Shown here in pieces: positions 16,598 to 25,127 of a stretch of DNA of 64,000 nt. The stretch covers positions 1 to 64,000 of the forward strand of contig JADFPP010000006.1 of the NCBI GenBank assembly GCA_022562275.1, given 5' to 3'. Under the pieces are notes generated by a model, which saw only the letters and a program-made list of their open reading frames with translations, did not search any database and had not been told where the DNA came from. The stretch's first letter is position 1. Each line of letters starts with the position of its first letter. Made by a program: the position numbers and the translations under genes. The stretch is from Bacteroidota bacterium. GTDB taxonomy: Bacteria; Bacteroidota; Ignavibacteria; Ignavibacteriales; Ignavibacteriaceae.

Positions 16598-17969
16598 GGT
16601 TTTTAATTTTATCCACAACTATCTCTGCATTCTTGATACAATCACCTATAGATATACCACCACGATAGTTGCCGCTTAGAATAATCCCTTTATTATCATG
16701 TTCAAAATGATCAAAATAATTTTCATGCTCAACATAACCTATTGAGTATTGAGGAATTGCTTTATGCCAGGTTCTTTTTGTAAAATAAACCGGCTCGCCA
16801 GTTATTTTCATTAATTCCTCAAACTCATTTCGAGCGGTTTTAATTAATTCTTCTTCGTTTTCATCAATGAACCCCGGGTTTCGCGAACCACCGACAAATA
16901 AAGTAAAAACAGCATTATTATTATCCGCCCTATTTGGAAAGATAACCGAACTCCATATTGCACCAAGAAATGATTTATCTTCCTTTGATGGAATTAGAAA
17001 CCCAAAACCATCCAGCGCTTGTCCGATATCATTTTTGTTGTAAGCAAGATACAATACAAGCACTGGTGGATAATATATCGAGCGCAGATGATTATTGAGC
17101 CCGTCATCAAAATGACCCAACAAATCTGCTGCATTATAAGCGGGAATTGTTGATAGAACTACATCAGCTAACAGAGTTAAATTTTGTTTACCTTCTTTGT
17201 AAGCAACACCATAGTTCCCATCACCGGTTCTTTTTATAGAAATAACGGGAGCTGAAAGTTTTACCCTGTTACCCAGTGAAGTCTTTATTGCTTCAGGCAG
17301 CACCTTCATTCCATCTTTAAATGAAAACATCTTTGCGCTTTGTTTCGATTGTTCTTTTCTCTTCTTTCTTTTGCGAATGCTTCTGATTGTTCCCAGAATC
17401 AGCCCACCATACTCTTCTTCAAGGGCATATAGTTTTGGGAAAGCAGATTTTACACTTAAATCTTCAGGATTACCTGCATAAACCCCAGCAACAAATGGAT
17501 TGATTGCATAATCTAAAAACTCCTGCCCAAGCCTTCTCGTTACAAACTCCGCTATACTTTGATTGTATCCATCCAGAGACTTCCCTATAAATGGCTCTTT
17601 CATCATTCTTAATTTAGCCTTACCAGAAAAAAGTTTTGATTTAAAAAATGCCAATGGAGACATTGGTAAAGCGATTAGTTCGTTATTACGCAGAATATAT
17701 CTTTTATTACCTTCTTTGCTTGCATAAATAAGTTGGTCATTTAAGTTCAGCTCTTCAACAAGCTGTGCAATGATGGGTGTTGTTTCTAATGCACTGTTTG
17801 GTCCACGATCAAAAAGAAAATTGTTTTCCATCACAGTCTCTATTGATCCGCCAACCCTATCATTCTTTTCGAGGACAATAATATTATAACCTTCTTTGTG
17901 TAGAAGATACGCTGCTGTTAAACCAGAAATGCCCGCCCCTATAATTATTGCTTTTTTACTTCTTTCCAT
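16590..17969 (-). CDS. hemG: Protoporphyrinogen oxidase (HemY/HemG-type flavoprotein)
   Basis: This 459-residue FAD enzyme oxidises protoporphyrinogen IX to protoporphyrin IX (in Gram-positives the same family oxidises coproporphyrinogen III). The Rossmann motif IIGAGISGLTAAYLLHKEGY (residues 9-28) is followed by VLEKNDRVGG. FDRGPNSALE is typical of the HemY family, as are the FVAGVYAGNPEDLSVKSAFP segment and the C-terminal FAD segment GNYRGGISIGDCI. Since HemN encoded nearby makes protoporphyrinogen IX, the protoporphyrin route is the likely one. The gene looks complete. Confidence 0.93.
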   Translation of the reverse strand: MERSKKAIIIGAGISGLTAAYLLHKEGYNIIVLEKNDRVGGSIETVMENNFLFDRGPNSALETTPIIAQLVEELNLNDQLIYASKEGNKRYILRNNELIALPMSPLAFFKSKLFSGKAKLRMMKEPFIGKSLDGYNQSIAEFVTRRLGQEFLDYAINPFVAGVYAGNPEDLSVKSAFPKLYALEEEYGGLILGTIRSIRKRKKRKEQSKQSAKMFSFKDGMKVLPEAIKTSLGNRVKLSAPVISIKRTGDGNYGVAYKEGKQNLTLLADVVLSTIPAYNAADLLGHFDDGLNNHLRSIYYPPVLVLYLAYNKNDIGQALDGFGFLIPSKEDKSFLGAIWSSVIFPNRADNNNAVFTLFVGGSRNPGFIDENEEELIKTARNEFEELMKITGEPVYFTKRTWHKAIPQYSIGYVEHENYFDHFEHDNKGIILSGNYRGGISIGDCIKNAEIVVDKIKNLM

Positions 17970-18093
17970 TTTTGTAAATAAAGTTTATTCGATTACAAAA
18001 TTACGGAAATGTATTGAAGTAATTAAGGAATGAAAATTGCTAAGCACAAGAGTGCAAATTCATAGTGCATTTGTAATCGATTATTATTTTCTA

Positions 18094-18354
18094 AAAAAAA
18101 TATCGTTCAACAGCTATTCCAGTCCATCCAATCCATTAACAATAATAAAATATCAAATTCTGGAAACGTCTTTTGTTACTATAAAAGTGTTTGATGTTTT
18201 AGGAAACGAAGTTGAAATTTTAGTTAATAAAGAAACCCCTGCTGGTATATACCAGGTTTATTTCGATGGCACAAAACAATCTAGCGGGATCTATTTTTAT
18301 AAGCTTCGGGCGGGGAATTTTGTTGAAATTAAAAAGATGGTTATACTGAAATAA
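18094..18354 (+). pseudogene. Orphan Type IX secretion C-terminal sorting domain
   Basis: The open frame (18037-18354) contains little more than a T9SS type A sorting domain. SYSSPSNPLTIIKYQI is a decayed form of the usual NYPNPFNPSTxIKY, followed by VFDVLGNEVEILVN, AGIYQVYFDG, SSGIYFYKLRAGNF and KKMVILK. Such a domain normally ends a large secreted protein and directs it through the T9SS. Here there is no signal peptide or cargo, so it is best read as the 3' end of a lost gene. Confidence 0.75.
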
Positions 18355-18382
18355 AAAAATTATATATCTAAGCAAAATAAAA

Positions 18383-18404
18383 CCCCGCAGATGTACCGGC
18401 GGGG
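18383..18404. terminator. Hairpin terminator between the T9SS fossil and aceA
   Basis: CCCCGC and GCGGGG form a 6-bp GC stem with a 10-base loop. An A-rich run precedes the stem, which acts as the U-tract for minus-strand aceA; the 3' side for plus-strand reading is only moderately T-rich. It sits 33 bp past the aceA stop. Confidence 0.75.
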
Positions 18405-18436
18405 CTTCATATTTTGTAGTAGAAAAATGTATTAGT

Positions 18437-19819
18437 TTAACGAATGGTAAATTTTCTTTTTACAAATAATTTTGGTAATGGTTCCTCATCCATTTCAGAA
18501 ATCTCATCAATTTTATGAATCGTGACTTTTAATTTTTCTTTTTCTTTCTCGGCAAATTGCTCTTCTTCAGTTGAGCCATCCAAAGCAGTGATAGAAGTAT
18601 GACCGCCGGTTATTACCTTACTTATTTCGTCAAAATATCCGGCACCAACAAAACTTTGATGTTTTATTGCTCTGAAACCTTTTTCCTTTTCAAGTTTGAA
18701 TTCACGTTCCTGAAGTTTTGAGTAAGCTGCCATTCCTGTTTTGTTATAGTGATATGAAAGATCAAACATAATATAGTTAAGAGAATGGAATCCGGCTAAA
18801 GTAACAAACTGATATTTATAACCCATAGCAGCAAGTTCTGTTTGAAACTTTGCAATTGTTGCTTCATCAAGATTAAGCTTCCAGTTAAATGACGGAGAAC
18901 AGTTATATGCAAGAAGCTTATCGGGGTATTTTTTCTTAATTGCTTCAGCAAATATTTTTGCCTCTTCAATATTAGGACGAGAAGTTTCACACCAGATAAG
19001 ATCTGCATACGGAGCAAAAGCCAATCCACGCGCAATTGCAGTTGGTAAACCTTTACGTATCTTAAAAAATCCTTCTTCTGTTCTTTCACCGGTTAAAAAC
19101 TCGTGATCATATTCATCTATATCACTTGTCAATAATCCTGCGGAGTCGGCATCGGTTCTTGCTATAAGTACTGTTGGCACGCCCATAACATCGGCGGCTA
19201 ACCTTGCAGAGATAAGTTTCTGAATTGCTTCTTTTGTGGGAACAAGCACCTTACCGCCCATATGTCCGCATTTCTTTGCCGATGAAAGCTGATCTTCAAA
19301 ATGAACGCCAGCAGCTCCTGCTTCAATCATAGCTTTCATTAATTCATAAGCATTTAATACACCGCCGAATCCTGCTTCTGCATCGGCAATTATTGGAGCA
19401 AACCAATCAACACCGTTTTGCCCGGCAGCGTGCGTAATTTGATCGGAACGAAGAAGTGCATTGTTAATTCTTTTAACCAGAGATGGAACACTATCCGAAG
19501 GGTATAAACTTTGGTCGGGATAAGTTTGTCCGGAATTATTTGCATCACCGGCAACCTGCCAGCCGCTAACATAAATTGCTTTTAATCCGGCTTGTACCTG
19601 CTGCACAGCCTGATTACCAGTTTGTGCACCTAATGAGCGAACAATTTTTTCATTATGAATTAGATCCCACAATTTTTCCGCACCCATTTTAGCAATGGTA
19701 TATTCAATCTGAATAGATCCCCTTAGCTTCAGGACATCTTCTGCACTATAGGGGCGTTTAATATCTTTCCACCTTGGATCAGTTTTCCACTTTTTCTGCA
19801 ACGCTTGAGCTTTGTTCAT
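18437..19819 (-). CDS. aceA: Isocitrate lyase
   Basis: It cleaves isocitrate to succinate and glyoxylate, the first glyoxylate-shunt step. The catalytic loop KKCGHMGGK (Cys184) is present, with [25 protein letters not shown] and NCSPSFNWK typical of the family. The 460-residue length includes a C-terminal extension rich in charged residues (about residues 425-460, [20 protein letters not shown]) beyond E. coli AceA (434 residues). No malate synthase gene is in the window. The ATG has GGAG 11 bases upstream. Confidence 0.95.
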   Translation of the reverse strand: MNKAQALQKKWKTDPRWKDIKRPYSAEDVLKLRGSIQIEYTIAKMGAEKLWDLIHNEKIVRSLGAQTGNQAVQQVQAGLKAIYVSGWQVAGDANNSGQTYPDQSLYPSDSVPSLVKRINNALLRSDQITHAAGQNGVDWFAPIIADAEAGFGGVLNAYELMKAMIEAGAAGVHFEDQLSSAKKCGHMGGKVLVPTKEAIQKLISARLAADVMGVPTVLIARTDADSAGLLTSDIDEYDHEFLTGERTEEGFFKIRKGLPTAIARGLAFAPYADLIWCETSRPNIEEAKIFAEAIKKKYPDKLLAYNCSPSFNWKLNLDEATIAKFQTELAAMGYKYQFVTLAGFHSLNYIMFDLSYHYNKTGMAAYSKLQEREFKLEKEKGFRAIKHQSFVGAGYFDEISKVITGGHTSITALDGSTEEEQFAEKEKEKLKVTIHKIDEISEMDEEPLPKLFVKRKFTIR

Positions 19820-20160
19820 AATTTATATCTCCGGTTATTTATATTTCTTGTATTATTATAATTCAGTTAAAAACCATTAGATGTAACAGCAATGTATGGT
19901 TTGGTTAAGTACTTTAAGATTATAGTAGAAAGCGTGTGAGGTATGTGCAGACAATAATAGTACCATCAATACTACCAAAAAACGAAACTTCTTCTATCTT
20001 AAATTGTATTAATCGGAGAAAAGGTTTTATTTGGTGACATATTAAATGATTTTAAATATCATTTAAAAACGCATATAAGTGAAATAGCTTATTTGACTTT
20101 TGGTAATTGAATCAACATATTTATTTGCAACATCAGAAATGTAATAATATAAGTGCCGTT
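19820..20160. promoter_or_regulatory. Divergent intergenic region between aceA and ATP-grasp gene, with perfect palindrome
   Basis: The 341-bp spacer has no gene. At 20042-20066 there is a perfect inverted repeat, TTAAATGAT-tttaaat-ATCATTTAA (9-bp arms, 7-bp spacer), about 100 bp upstream of the ATP-grasp start. It could be an operator for either divergent gene; no matching regulator is identified. I see no convincing -33/-7 promoter elements. Confidence 0.45.
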
Positions 20161-21363
20161 ATGTCACATACTATTTTGTGTGTTTCCAGTTATGAAAAAG
20201 GACACGATTTTATGAGGGAATGTAAAGAACAGGGATGGAGGCTTCTTCTTTTAACTTCTGAAAGCCTGAAGAATGCGTCCTGGCCCCAGGAATCGATTGA
20301 TAAAACATTTTATATTCATGACAGAAACAAAGATTGGGAAATGAAAGATGTGATCTATGGAGTAAGTTTTATTGCACGTGAAGAGAAGATAGACCGCATT
20401 GTTGCACTTGATGATTATGATGTGGAGAAAGCTGCTTCGCTAAGGGAACATCTTCGTATTCCCGGTATGGGCGATACAACTGCCCGCTACTTCCGCGATA
20501 AGTTAGCTATGAGAGAAAGAGCTTCCGATGTTGGAATCCCGGTTCCCGAATTTCTTCATGTCTTAAATCACGATCAGATAAATAACTTTGCTGAAAAAGT
20601 ATCCTTCCCGATCATTGTAAAACCGCGAATGCAAGCCGGGGCATACGGATTGAAAAAAGTTCAGAACAAGGATGAATTATGGGATTGCATAAATAAACTT
20701 GGTGATGAACAGTCCTTCTTCTTAATGGAAAGATTTGTTTCAGGAAATATTTATCATGTTGATTCCATTTTTTATGAAAACGAAATTCGGTTTGCTCTTG
20801 CAAGTCAATATGGAAAGCCGCCGTTTGAGGTTGCTCACTCCGGCAGAGTGTTTACAAGCAGAACGGTCAGGCGTGGTTCGGAAACGGAACAGAAACTACT
20901 GGAACTGAATGAGAAAGTTATAAAAGCTATGGGTCTGGTTAGGGGTGTTTCTCATACCGAATTTATAGAAGCCGATAGTGACGGCAAATTTTATTTTCTT
21001 GAAACTTCAGCACGGGTTGGAGGAGCGCATCTTGCAGATCTTGTTGAGGCTGCATCCGGAATAAATCTTTGGCGGGAATGGGCAAAGATTGAAATTTTAA
21101 GAGGCGATGGGGAGTATTCGTATCCGGGGGTGCAAAACAATTATGCCGGAATAATACAATCGCTTGCAAAACAGGAATGGCCGGATCTTACTGCTTATGA
21201 TGATCCCGAAGTTATCTGGAAATTAAACAAACGATATCATGCAGGTTTGATCATTCGTTCCGATAAGCCTGAGAGGATTGAAGAGTTACTGGATAGCTAT
21301 TCCGATAGATTTTATAATGATTTTTTTGCAACTGCACCTATGAAGGAAAAGCCAAGTGACTAA
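20161..21363 (+). CDS. ATP-grasp domain enzyme of unknown substrate
   Basis: I start at the ATG at 20161 (400 residues, MSHTILCVSSYEKGHDFM); an upstream TTG at 20107 adds a stretch without family character. Residues 1-100 form a preATP-grasp fold and residues 110-310 the ATP-grasp domain. FPIIVKPRMQAGAYGLKKV is the nucleotide-binding Lys and Gly-rich loop, FLMERFVSGNIYHVD a metal/substrate strand, and HTEFIEADSDGKFYFLETSARVGG the metal-binding Glu/Asn region. ATP-grasp enzymes make C-N or C-S bonds through acylphosphates; carboxylate-amine ligase is the safe description. Its stop (TAA 21361-21363) overlaps the stop of the displaced hemN 3' end, so the two genes were once tail-to-tail neighbours. 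Confidence 0.83.
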   Translation: MSHTILCVSSYEKGHDFMRECKEQGWRLLLLTSESLKNASWPQESIDKTFYIHDRNKDWEMKDVIYGVSFIAREEKIDRIVALDDYDVEKAASLREHLRIPGMGDTTARYFRDKLAMRERASDVGIPVPEFLHVLNHDQINNFAEKVSFPIIVKPRMQAGAYGLKKVQNKDELWDCINKLGDEQSFFLMERFVSGNIYHVDSIFYENEIRFALASQYGKPPFEVAHSGRVFTSRTVRRGSETEQKLLELNEKVIKAMGLVRGVSHTEFIEADSDGKFYFLETSARVGGAHLADLVEAASGINLWREWAKIEILRGDGEYSYPGVQNNYAGIIQSLAKQEWPDLTAYDDPEVIWKLNKRYHAGLIIRSDKPERIEELLDSYSDRFYNDFFATAPMKEKPSD

Positions 21364-21445
21364 ACCGTGCGCGAGTACTTTGCCGCATCTTCCTTCCTCT
21401 CGATATAGCCATCGAAGTTCATAGCTATGTTGCGGATAAGGATGC
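21360..21445 (-). pseudogene. Displaced native 3' end of hemN
   Basis: The minus strand encodes LIRNIAMNFDGYIERKED followed by AAKYSRTV and TAG. Over 25 residues it differs from the HemN C-terminus at one residue (Ala for Lys), while the DNA differs at about 16 of 78 positions, mostly synonymous. It ends overlapping the ATP-grasp stop codon. This is the original end of hemN, cut off when the DUF1016 gene was inserted with its own copy of the hemN tail. Confidence 0.85.
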
Positions 21446-21455
21446 TTCTTGTAAC

Positions 21456-22577
21456 TTATACTTTTTGAAGTAATAAGTCTTGTAATTGTTTTTTGCTTGG
21501 CAAGTATAATCTGTATTCTCTTGCAAATATCCGATCGTTTTTTTCGGGAAGTGTGTATTCTACAACAGCTTTATTAGTTTGTTTACAGAGTACGATACCA
21601 ACCGTTTTATTTTCTTCTTTTGTTTTGATTTCACGATCATAAAAATTAACATACATTTGCATTTGACCGAGATCCTGATGTCTTAACTTGCCAATTTTTA
21701 AATCAATCAAAACAAAACATTTTAATATTCTGTTATAAAAGACTAAGTCTATGTAGAAATTATCTCCGTTAAAAGTTATTCTCTGCTGTCTGCTTTGGAA
21801 AAGAAAACCCTTACCTAATTCTAAAAGAAAATGCTCTAACTTATTTATTAGTGCGGTTTCTAATTCCGTCTCTGTGTAAACAGACTCTTCTTTCAGTTCC
21901 AGGAATTCCAGAACATAGGGCTCTTTTAACATATCAAGTGGCTGCGCAATTATTTGTCCTTTACGGCTTAATTCTTTTACTTTCTTTTTGTCTTTGCTTA
22001 ATGCGAGTCTTTCATAGAGAGAAGAATTATATTGTCTTTGAAGTTCACGAACAGACCAGTTATTGTTTGCAGTTTCTATTTCATAAAAATTTCTTTCTTC
22101 TTCGGTTTCAATACGCATTAAAAACATGTAATGTGTCCAGCTCAGTTTAAATAGTTTACTAAATTGTGTAATCATTGGTTGTGCAGATGTCATCTGTTCG
22201 GATTTGGCAACCTCTGACTGCCAAATTAGTGATCGAGAAAATTTTGATTTCGAAATCAGTGATTTCGTTTTTTCGGATTTGGCAACCAGTGATTGCCAAA
22301 TGTTTCTGTTTTCATAAAGTAAATAGAATTGTCGGAACGCTCGTAAATTCCTTTCAGAATAACCCTTAACAAAATCTTTAGTCAATTTTTTTGATAAATT
22401 CTTTAACGTCTTATCTGCATATGCAGCACGCTTTTTTCCTTTCTGTTCATTCTTAACAATAATTCTCCCAATATGATAATTTGTAAATACAAGGGTTGTG
22501 TTAATATTCTGTACAACAAAACTTTTTGCTTGTGCTATAAGCCATTTAATATCTGTATATAATTTTTCATTTTTCAT
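21456..22577 (-). CDS. DUF1016 / YhcG-family PD-(D/E)XK nuclease
   Basis: The 373-residue protein has the DUF1016 N-terminal region (LVFTNYHIGRIIVKNEQKG, then YSERNLRAFRQFYLLY and LSWTHYMFLMRI). Its C-terminal PD-(D/E)XK nuclease domain shows FYIDLVFYNRILKCFVLIDLK (D and D-x-K ligands) and QMQMYVNFYDRE. The family is a predicted DNA nuclease; its biological role is not settled. Between the two parts, about residues 92-135 form a repetitive insert (IWQSLVAKSEK...IWQSEVAKSEQ) made of palindromic DNA. The gene lies within 11 bp of the displaced hemN tail on one side and 18 bp of the functional hemN stop on the other, so it forms the whole cargo of an apparent insertion. Confidence 0.85.
   Translation of the reverse strand: MKNEKLYTDIKWLIAQAKSFVVQNINTTLVFTNYHIGRIIVKNEQKGKKRAAYADKTLKNLSKKLTKDFVKGYSERNLRAFRQFYLLYENRNIWQSLVAKSEKTKSLISKSKFSRSLIWQSEVAKSEQMTSAQPMITQFSKLFKLSWTHYMFLMRIETEEERNFYEIETANNNWSVRELQRQYNSSLYERLALSKDKKKVKELSRKGQIIAQPLDMLKEPYVLEFLELKEESVYTETELETALINKLEHFLLELGKGFLFQSRQQRITFNGDNFYIDLVFYNRILKCFVLIDLKIGKLRHQDLGQMQMYVNFYDREIKTKEENKTVGIVLCKQTNKAVVEYTLPEKNDRIFAREYRLYLPSKKQLQDLLLQKV
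22195..22305. repeat. Palindromic repeat insert inside the DUF1016 coding sequence
   Basis: Two copies of a unit beginning GATTTGGCAACC (22201 and 22275) each contain an inverted TTTGGCAA/TTGCCAAA-type pair. Between them lies TGATTTCGAAATCA, a perfect palindrome (about 22245-22258). The whole block stays in frame and encodes the redundant SLIWQSEVAKSEQ-like segment. Confidence 0.7.
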
Positions 22578-22595
22578 TTTTATTTAACTACACTT

Positions 22596-23996
22596 TCATA
22601 CTGTTCTAGAATACTTTGCCTTATCTTCCTTCCTTTCAATGTATCCATCAAAATTCATTGCTATGTTGCGGATGAGCAGTCTGCCCATATCTTTAACCTT
22701 AATGCCGTCATCAGATAGTTCAACCAACTCATCATTTTGCATCTCTCTCAGACCGCCTTCGCCGGAGTTCAGTCCCCGGGCAAAGTAATCTTTAAAGTTA
22801 ATATGGAATTTTTCTTCAAGTGATTTAAAGTCCAGTTCGAAATCGCACATTAAACGCATTATTACTTCTCTGCGAATGTGATCATCTTCGCTAAGCTTGT
22901 AACCTTTTGCCGTAGGAATTATTTCATCATCTAGCGATTTATAATATTCCTTTTCTGTTTTGTAATTTTGTGCGTAAATATTTTTTAACTGACTAATAGA
23001 TGTAATACCAAGCGCATAAAGATCGGTACCGGCGTTGGTACTGTATCCCTGAAAATTTCTGTAAAGTTTTTTTTCTTTAAGTGCTATAGATAACTCATCA
23101 TCCGGTTTAGCGAAGTGATCCATTCCAATAAAAACATAACCCGCATCAGTAAGCTGTTCGATTGATGATTTTAATATTTCCAACTTAACTTCAGGAATTG
23201 GAAGATCCTCCTGATGAATTAATGCCATATGTTTTTTTAACCATGGAACGTGGGCATAGTTAAATAATGCTATTCTATCCGGAGAAATATCAATAATTTT
23301 ATCAACAGTATCTGCAAAGCTTTTAGCTGTTTGGAAAGGCAATCCGTATATCAAATCGAGATTTATACTTTGATAACCAAGCTCTCTTACCCACTCAACG
23401 GCTTGTCGTGTAATATCTTCCGGCTGAATTCTGTTAATTGCTTTCTGAACCTTATCGTTAAAATCCTGAACACCCATGCTTATTCTGTTAAAACCGCTAT
23501 TTTTCAGTGCTTCAAGGTGGGCTTTTGTTAATTCACGCGGATCAATCTCGCAACTGTTTTCCGATCCGCCTGAGGCGGACTCTTTAAATTCGAATGATTT
23601 GTTGATGTACGAAGCAAGCAGGTCTATTTCATCCGGGTTTAAATGAGTTGGTGTTCCTCCGCCCCAATGGTGCTGTGCAACTTTCCTGTCGGGCAAAAGA
23701 TATGTTCTTAAAAGATCAATCTCTTTTTGAACATATTTTATGTATTCTTTTATGCGGTCTCGGTTTCTTGTTATAAGCATATTGCATCCGCAGAAAAAGC
23801 AAAGAGTATCGCAATAAGGAAGATGAAAATACAGGGAGAGATCGGGAAGATTGTTCCCGTAGTTTGTTTTAACTATTTCATCGATGTAATCTTCTTGTGT
23901 AAATTTTTCATTGAACTGAGGAGCAGTTGGATAACTGGTGTACCGCGGTCCGGGTTTATCATACTTCTTATATTTCTTTAAATCTATTTCAAACAT
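22596..23996 (-). CDS. hemN: Oxygen-independent coproporphyrinogen III oxidase (radical SAM)
   Basis: It decarboxylates coproporphyrinogen III to protoporphyrinogen IX without oxygen. The 466-residue protein begins with the HemN signature KYDKPGPRYTSYPTAP. The [4Fe-4S]/SAM motif is C62-x3-C66-x2-C69 (YCDTLCFFC), with a fourth Cys at 71 as in true HemN. WGGGTPTHL, EIDPRE, SMGVQDF and DLIYGLPFQT are conserved, and the C-terminal RNIAMNFDGYI is HemN-specific rather than HemW-like. Residues 139-147 (ESASGGSEN) are a short insertion coded by a palindrome at 23565-23579. The last ~27 codons are a diverged copy of the native tail left at 21360-21445. It is the terminal gene of the hem operon, 45 bp from hemE. 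Confidence 0.95.
   Translation of the reverse strand: MFEIDLKKYKKYDKPGPRYTSYPTAPQFNEKFTQEDYIDEIVKTNYGNNLPDLSLYFHLPYCDTLCFFCGCNMLITRNRDRIKEYIKYVQKEIDLLRTYLLPDRKVAQHHWGGGTPTHLNPDEIDLLASYINKSFEFKESASGGSENSCEIDPRELTKAHLEALKNSGFNRISMGVQDFNDKVQKAINRIQPEDITRQAVEWVRELGYQSINLDLIYGLPFQTAKSFADTVDKIIDISPDRIALFNYAHVPWLKKHMALIHQEDLPIPEVKLEILKSSIEQLTDAGYVFIGMDHFAKPDDELSIALKEKKLYRNFQGYSTNAGTDLYALGITSISQLKNIYAQNYKTEKEYYKSLDDEIIPTAKGYKLSEDDHIRREVIMRLMCDFELDFKSLEEKFHINFKDYFARGLNSGEGGLREMQNDELVELSDDGIKVKDMGRLLIRNIAMNFDGYIERKEDKAKYSRTV
23565..23579. repeat. Palindromic element inserted in hemN
   Basis: TCCGCC-TGA-GGCGGA is a perfect 6-bp inverted repeat inside hemN. It encodes part of ESASGGSEN where E. coli HemN has a shorter segment before EVDPRE. 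Similar GC-rich palindromes are common as dispersed repeats in AT-rich genomes of this group. Confidence 0.6.
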
Positions 23997-24041
23997 AACC
24001 TTATTCCTTACTAAAACAATTTTACTCTAAAACAAAAAACC

Positions 24042-25109
24042 CTATTGAATTACTCTATCTCTATAATGAAATGCTGTACTCTCTTCTTTTATAAAATCTA
24101 CCAATGCTTTTGCATGACTGGGATCAACATCGGGCAAGATACCATGACCAAGATTAAAGATGTGACCGGGACCATTACCATAAGAAAGAAGAACTTTTTT
24201 GGCTTCCCTTTTTATAAAACTTGGTTCAGCATATAGAACAGTTGGATCAAGATTTCCCTGTATCGCAACTTTGTCTCCAATTTTATCCCTTGCTTTGGCA
24301 AGGTCAATAGTCCAATCAACGCCGATTACATCTGCACCGCAATCAGCGACTGTTCTCATTCTATAATGAACACCTTTGGGGAAATATATAATTGGTTCAC
24401 CATTCCTTTTTATTTTCTCAATAACCTGGTTAACATACTTTAATGCAAAAATCAAGTAATCCCTGGGGGATAAAATTCCAGCCCAGGTATCAAATATTTG
24501 TACTGCATCTGCACCGGCGCTTATTTGTGCAGAAAGATAATCCGCAACAGCATCAGTTAATCTATTCAGCAAATTATGCGCCAGTTCCGGATTATTGTAG
24601 ATAAGTTTTTTTACAAATGAAAAAGTTTTACTCCCATGTCCTTCAGCCATATAAGCAAGTAATGTCCATGGTGCCCCGCTAAAACCTATGAGCGGAACCC
24701 GTCCGTTCAATTCTTTTTTAGTTAGAGAGATTGCATCGAGCACATATTTAAGATCTTCATTGGCGCTTATCTGTTTAAGCTTATTTGCATCTGTTTCAGT
24801 TCTAATCGGAGTATCGAATACCGGACCTTGTGTTTCATGCATTTTCAGATGCATTCCCATAGCTTCCGGGATCATAAGTATATCGGAGAAAATTATTGCT
24901 GCATCAACCCCAATTATATCAACAGGTTGTATCGTTACTTCAGCCGCCAGTTCAGGTGTTTTACACATTGTTAAAAAATCTGTTTTAGCCCGGATAGCTC
25001 TGTATTCCGGCAGATATCGTCCTGCCTGTCTCATTATCCAAATGGGGGTTCTTTTTACAGGGAGTCTTTTACAAGCTCTTAAAAACAGATCATTTTGTAG
25101 GTCTTCCAA
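24042..25109 (-). CDS. hemE: Uroporphyrinogen decarboxylase
   Basis: It removes four acetate carboxyls from uroporphyrinogen III to give coproporphyrinogen III. The 355-residue protein carries the family signatures PVKRTPIWIMRQAGRYLPEYR (Arg/Asp active-site strand) and IIFSDILMIPEAMGM. GFSGAPWTLLAYM, FDTWAGILSPRDY and GNLDPTVLYA are also present, with GNGPGHIFNLGHGILPDV near the end. It is intact and 18 bp downstream of the TetR-hemD gene. Confidence 0.97.
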   Translation of the reverse strand: MEDLQNDLFLRACKRLPVKRTPIWIMRQAGRYLPEYRAIRAKTDFLTMCKTPELAAEVTIQPVDIIGVDAAIIFSDILMIPEAMGMHLKMHETQGPVFDTPIRTETDANKLKQISANEDLKYVLDAISLTKKELNGRVPLIGFSGAPWTLLAYMAEGHGSKTFSFVKKLIYNNPELAHNLLNRLTDAVADYLSAQISAGADAVQIFDTWAGILSPRDYLIFALKYVNQVIEKIKRNGEPIIYFPKGVHYRMRTVADCGADVIGVDWTIDLAKARDKIGDKVAIQGNLDPTVLYAEPSFIKREAKKVLLSYGNGPGHIFNLGHGILPDVDPSHAKALVDFIKEESTAFHYRDRVIQ

Positions 25110-25127
25110 ATATTTCTCCTTAGTGAG

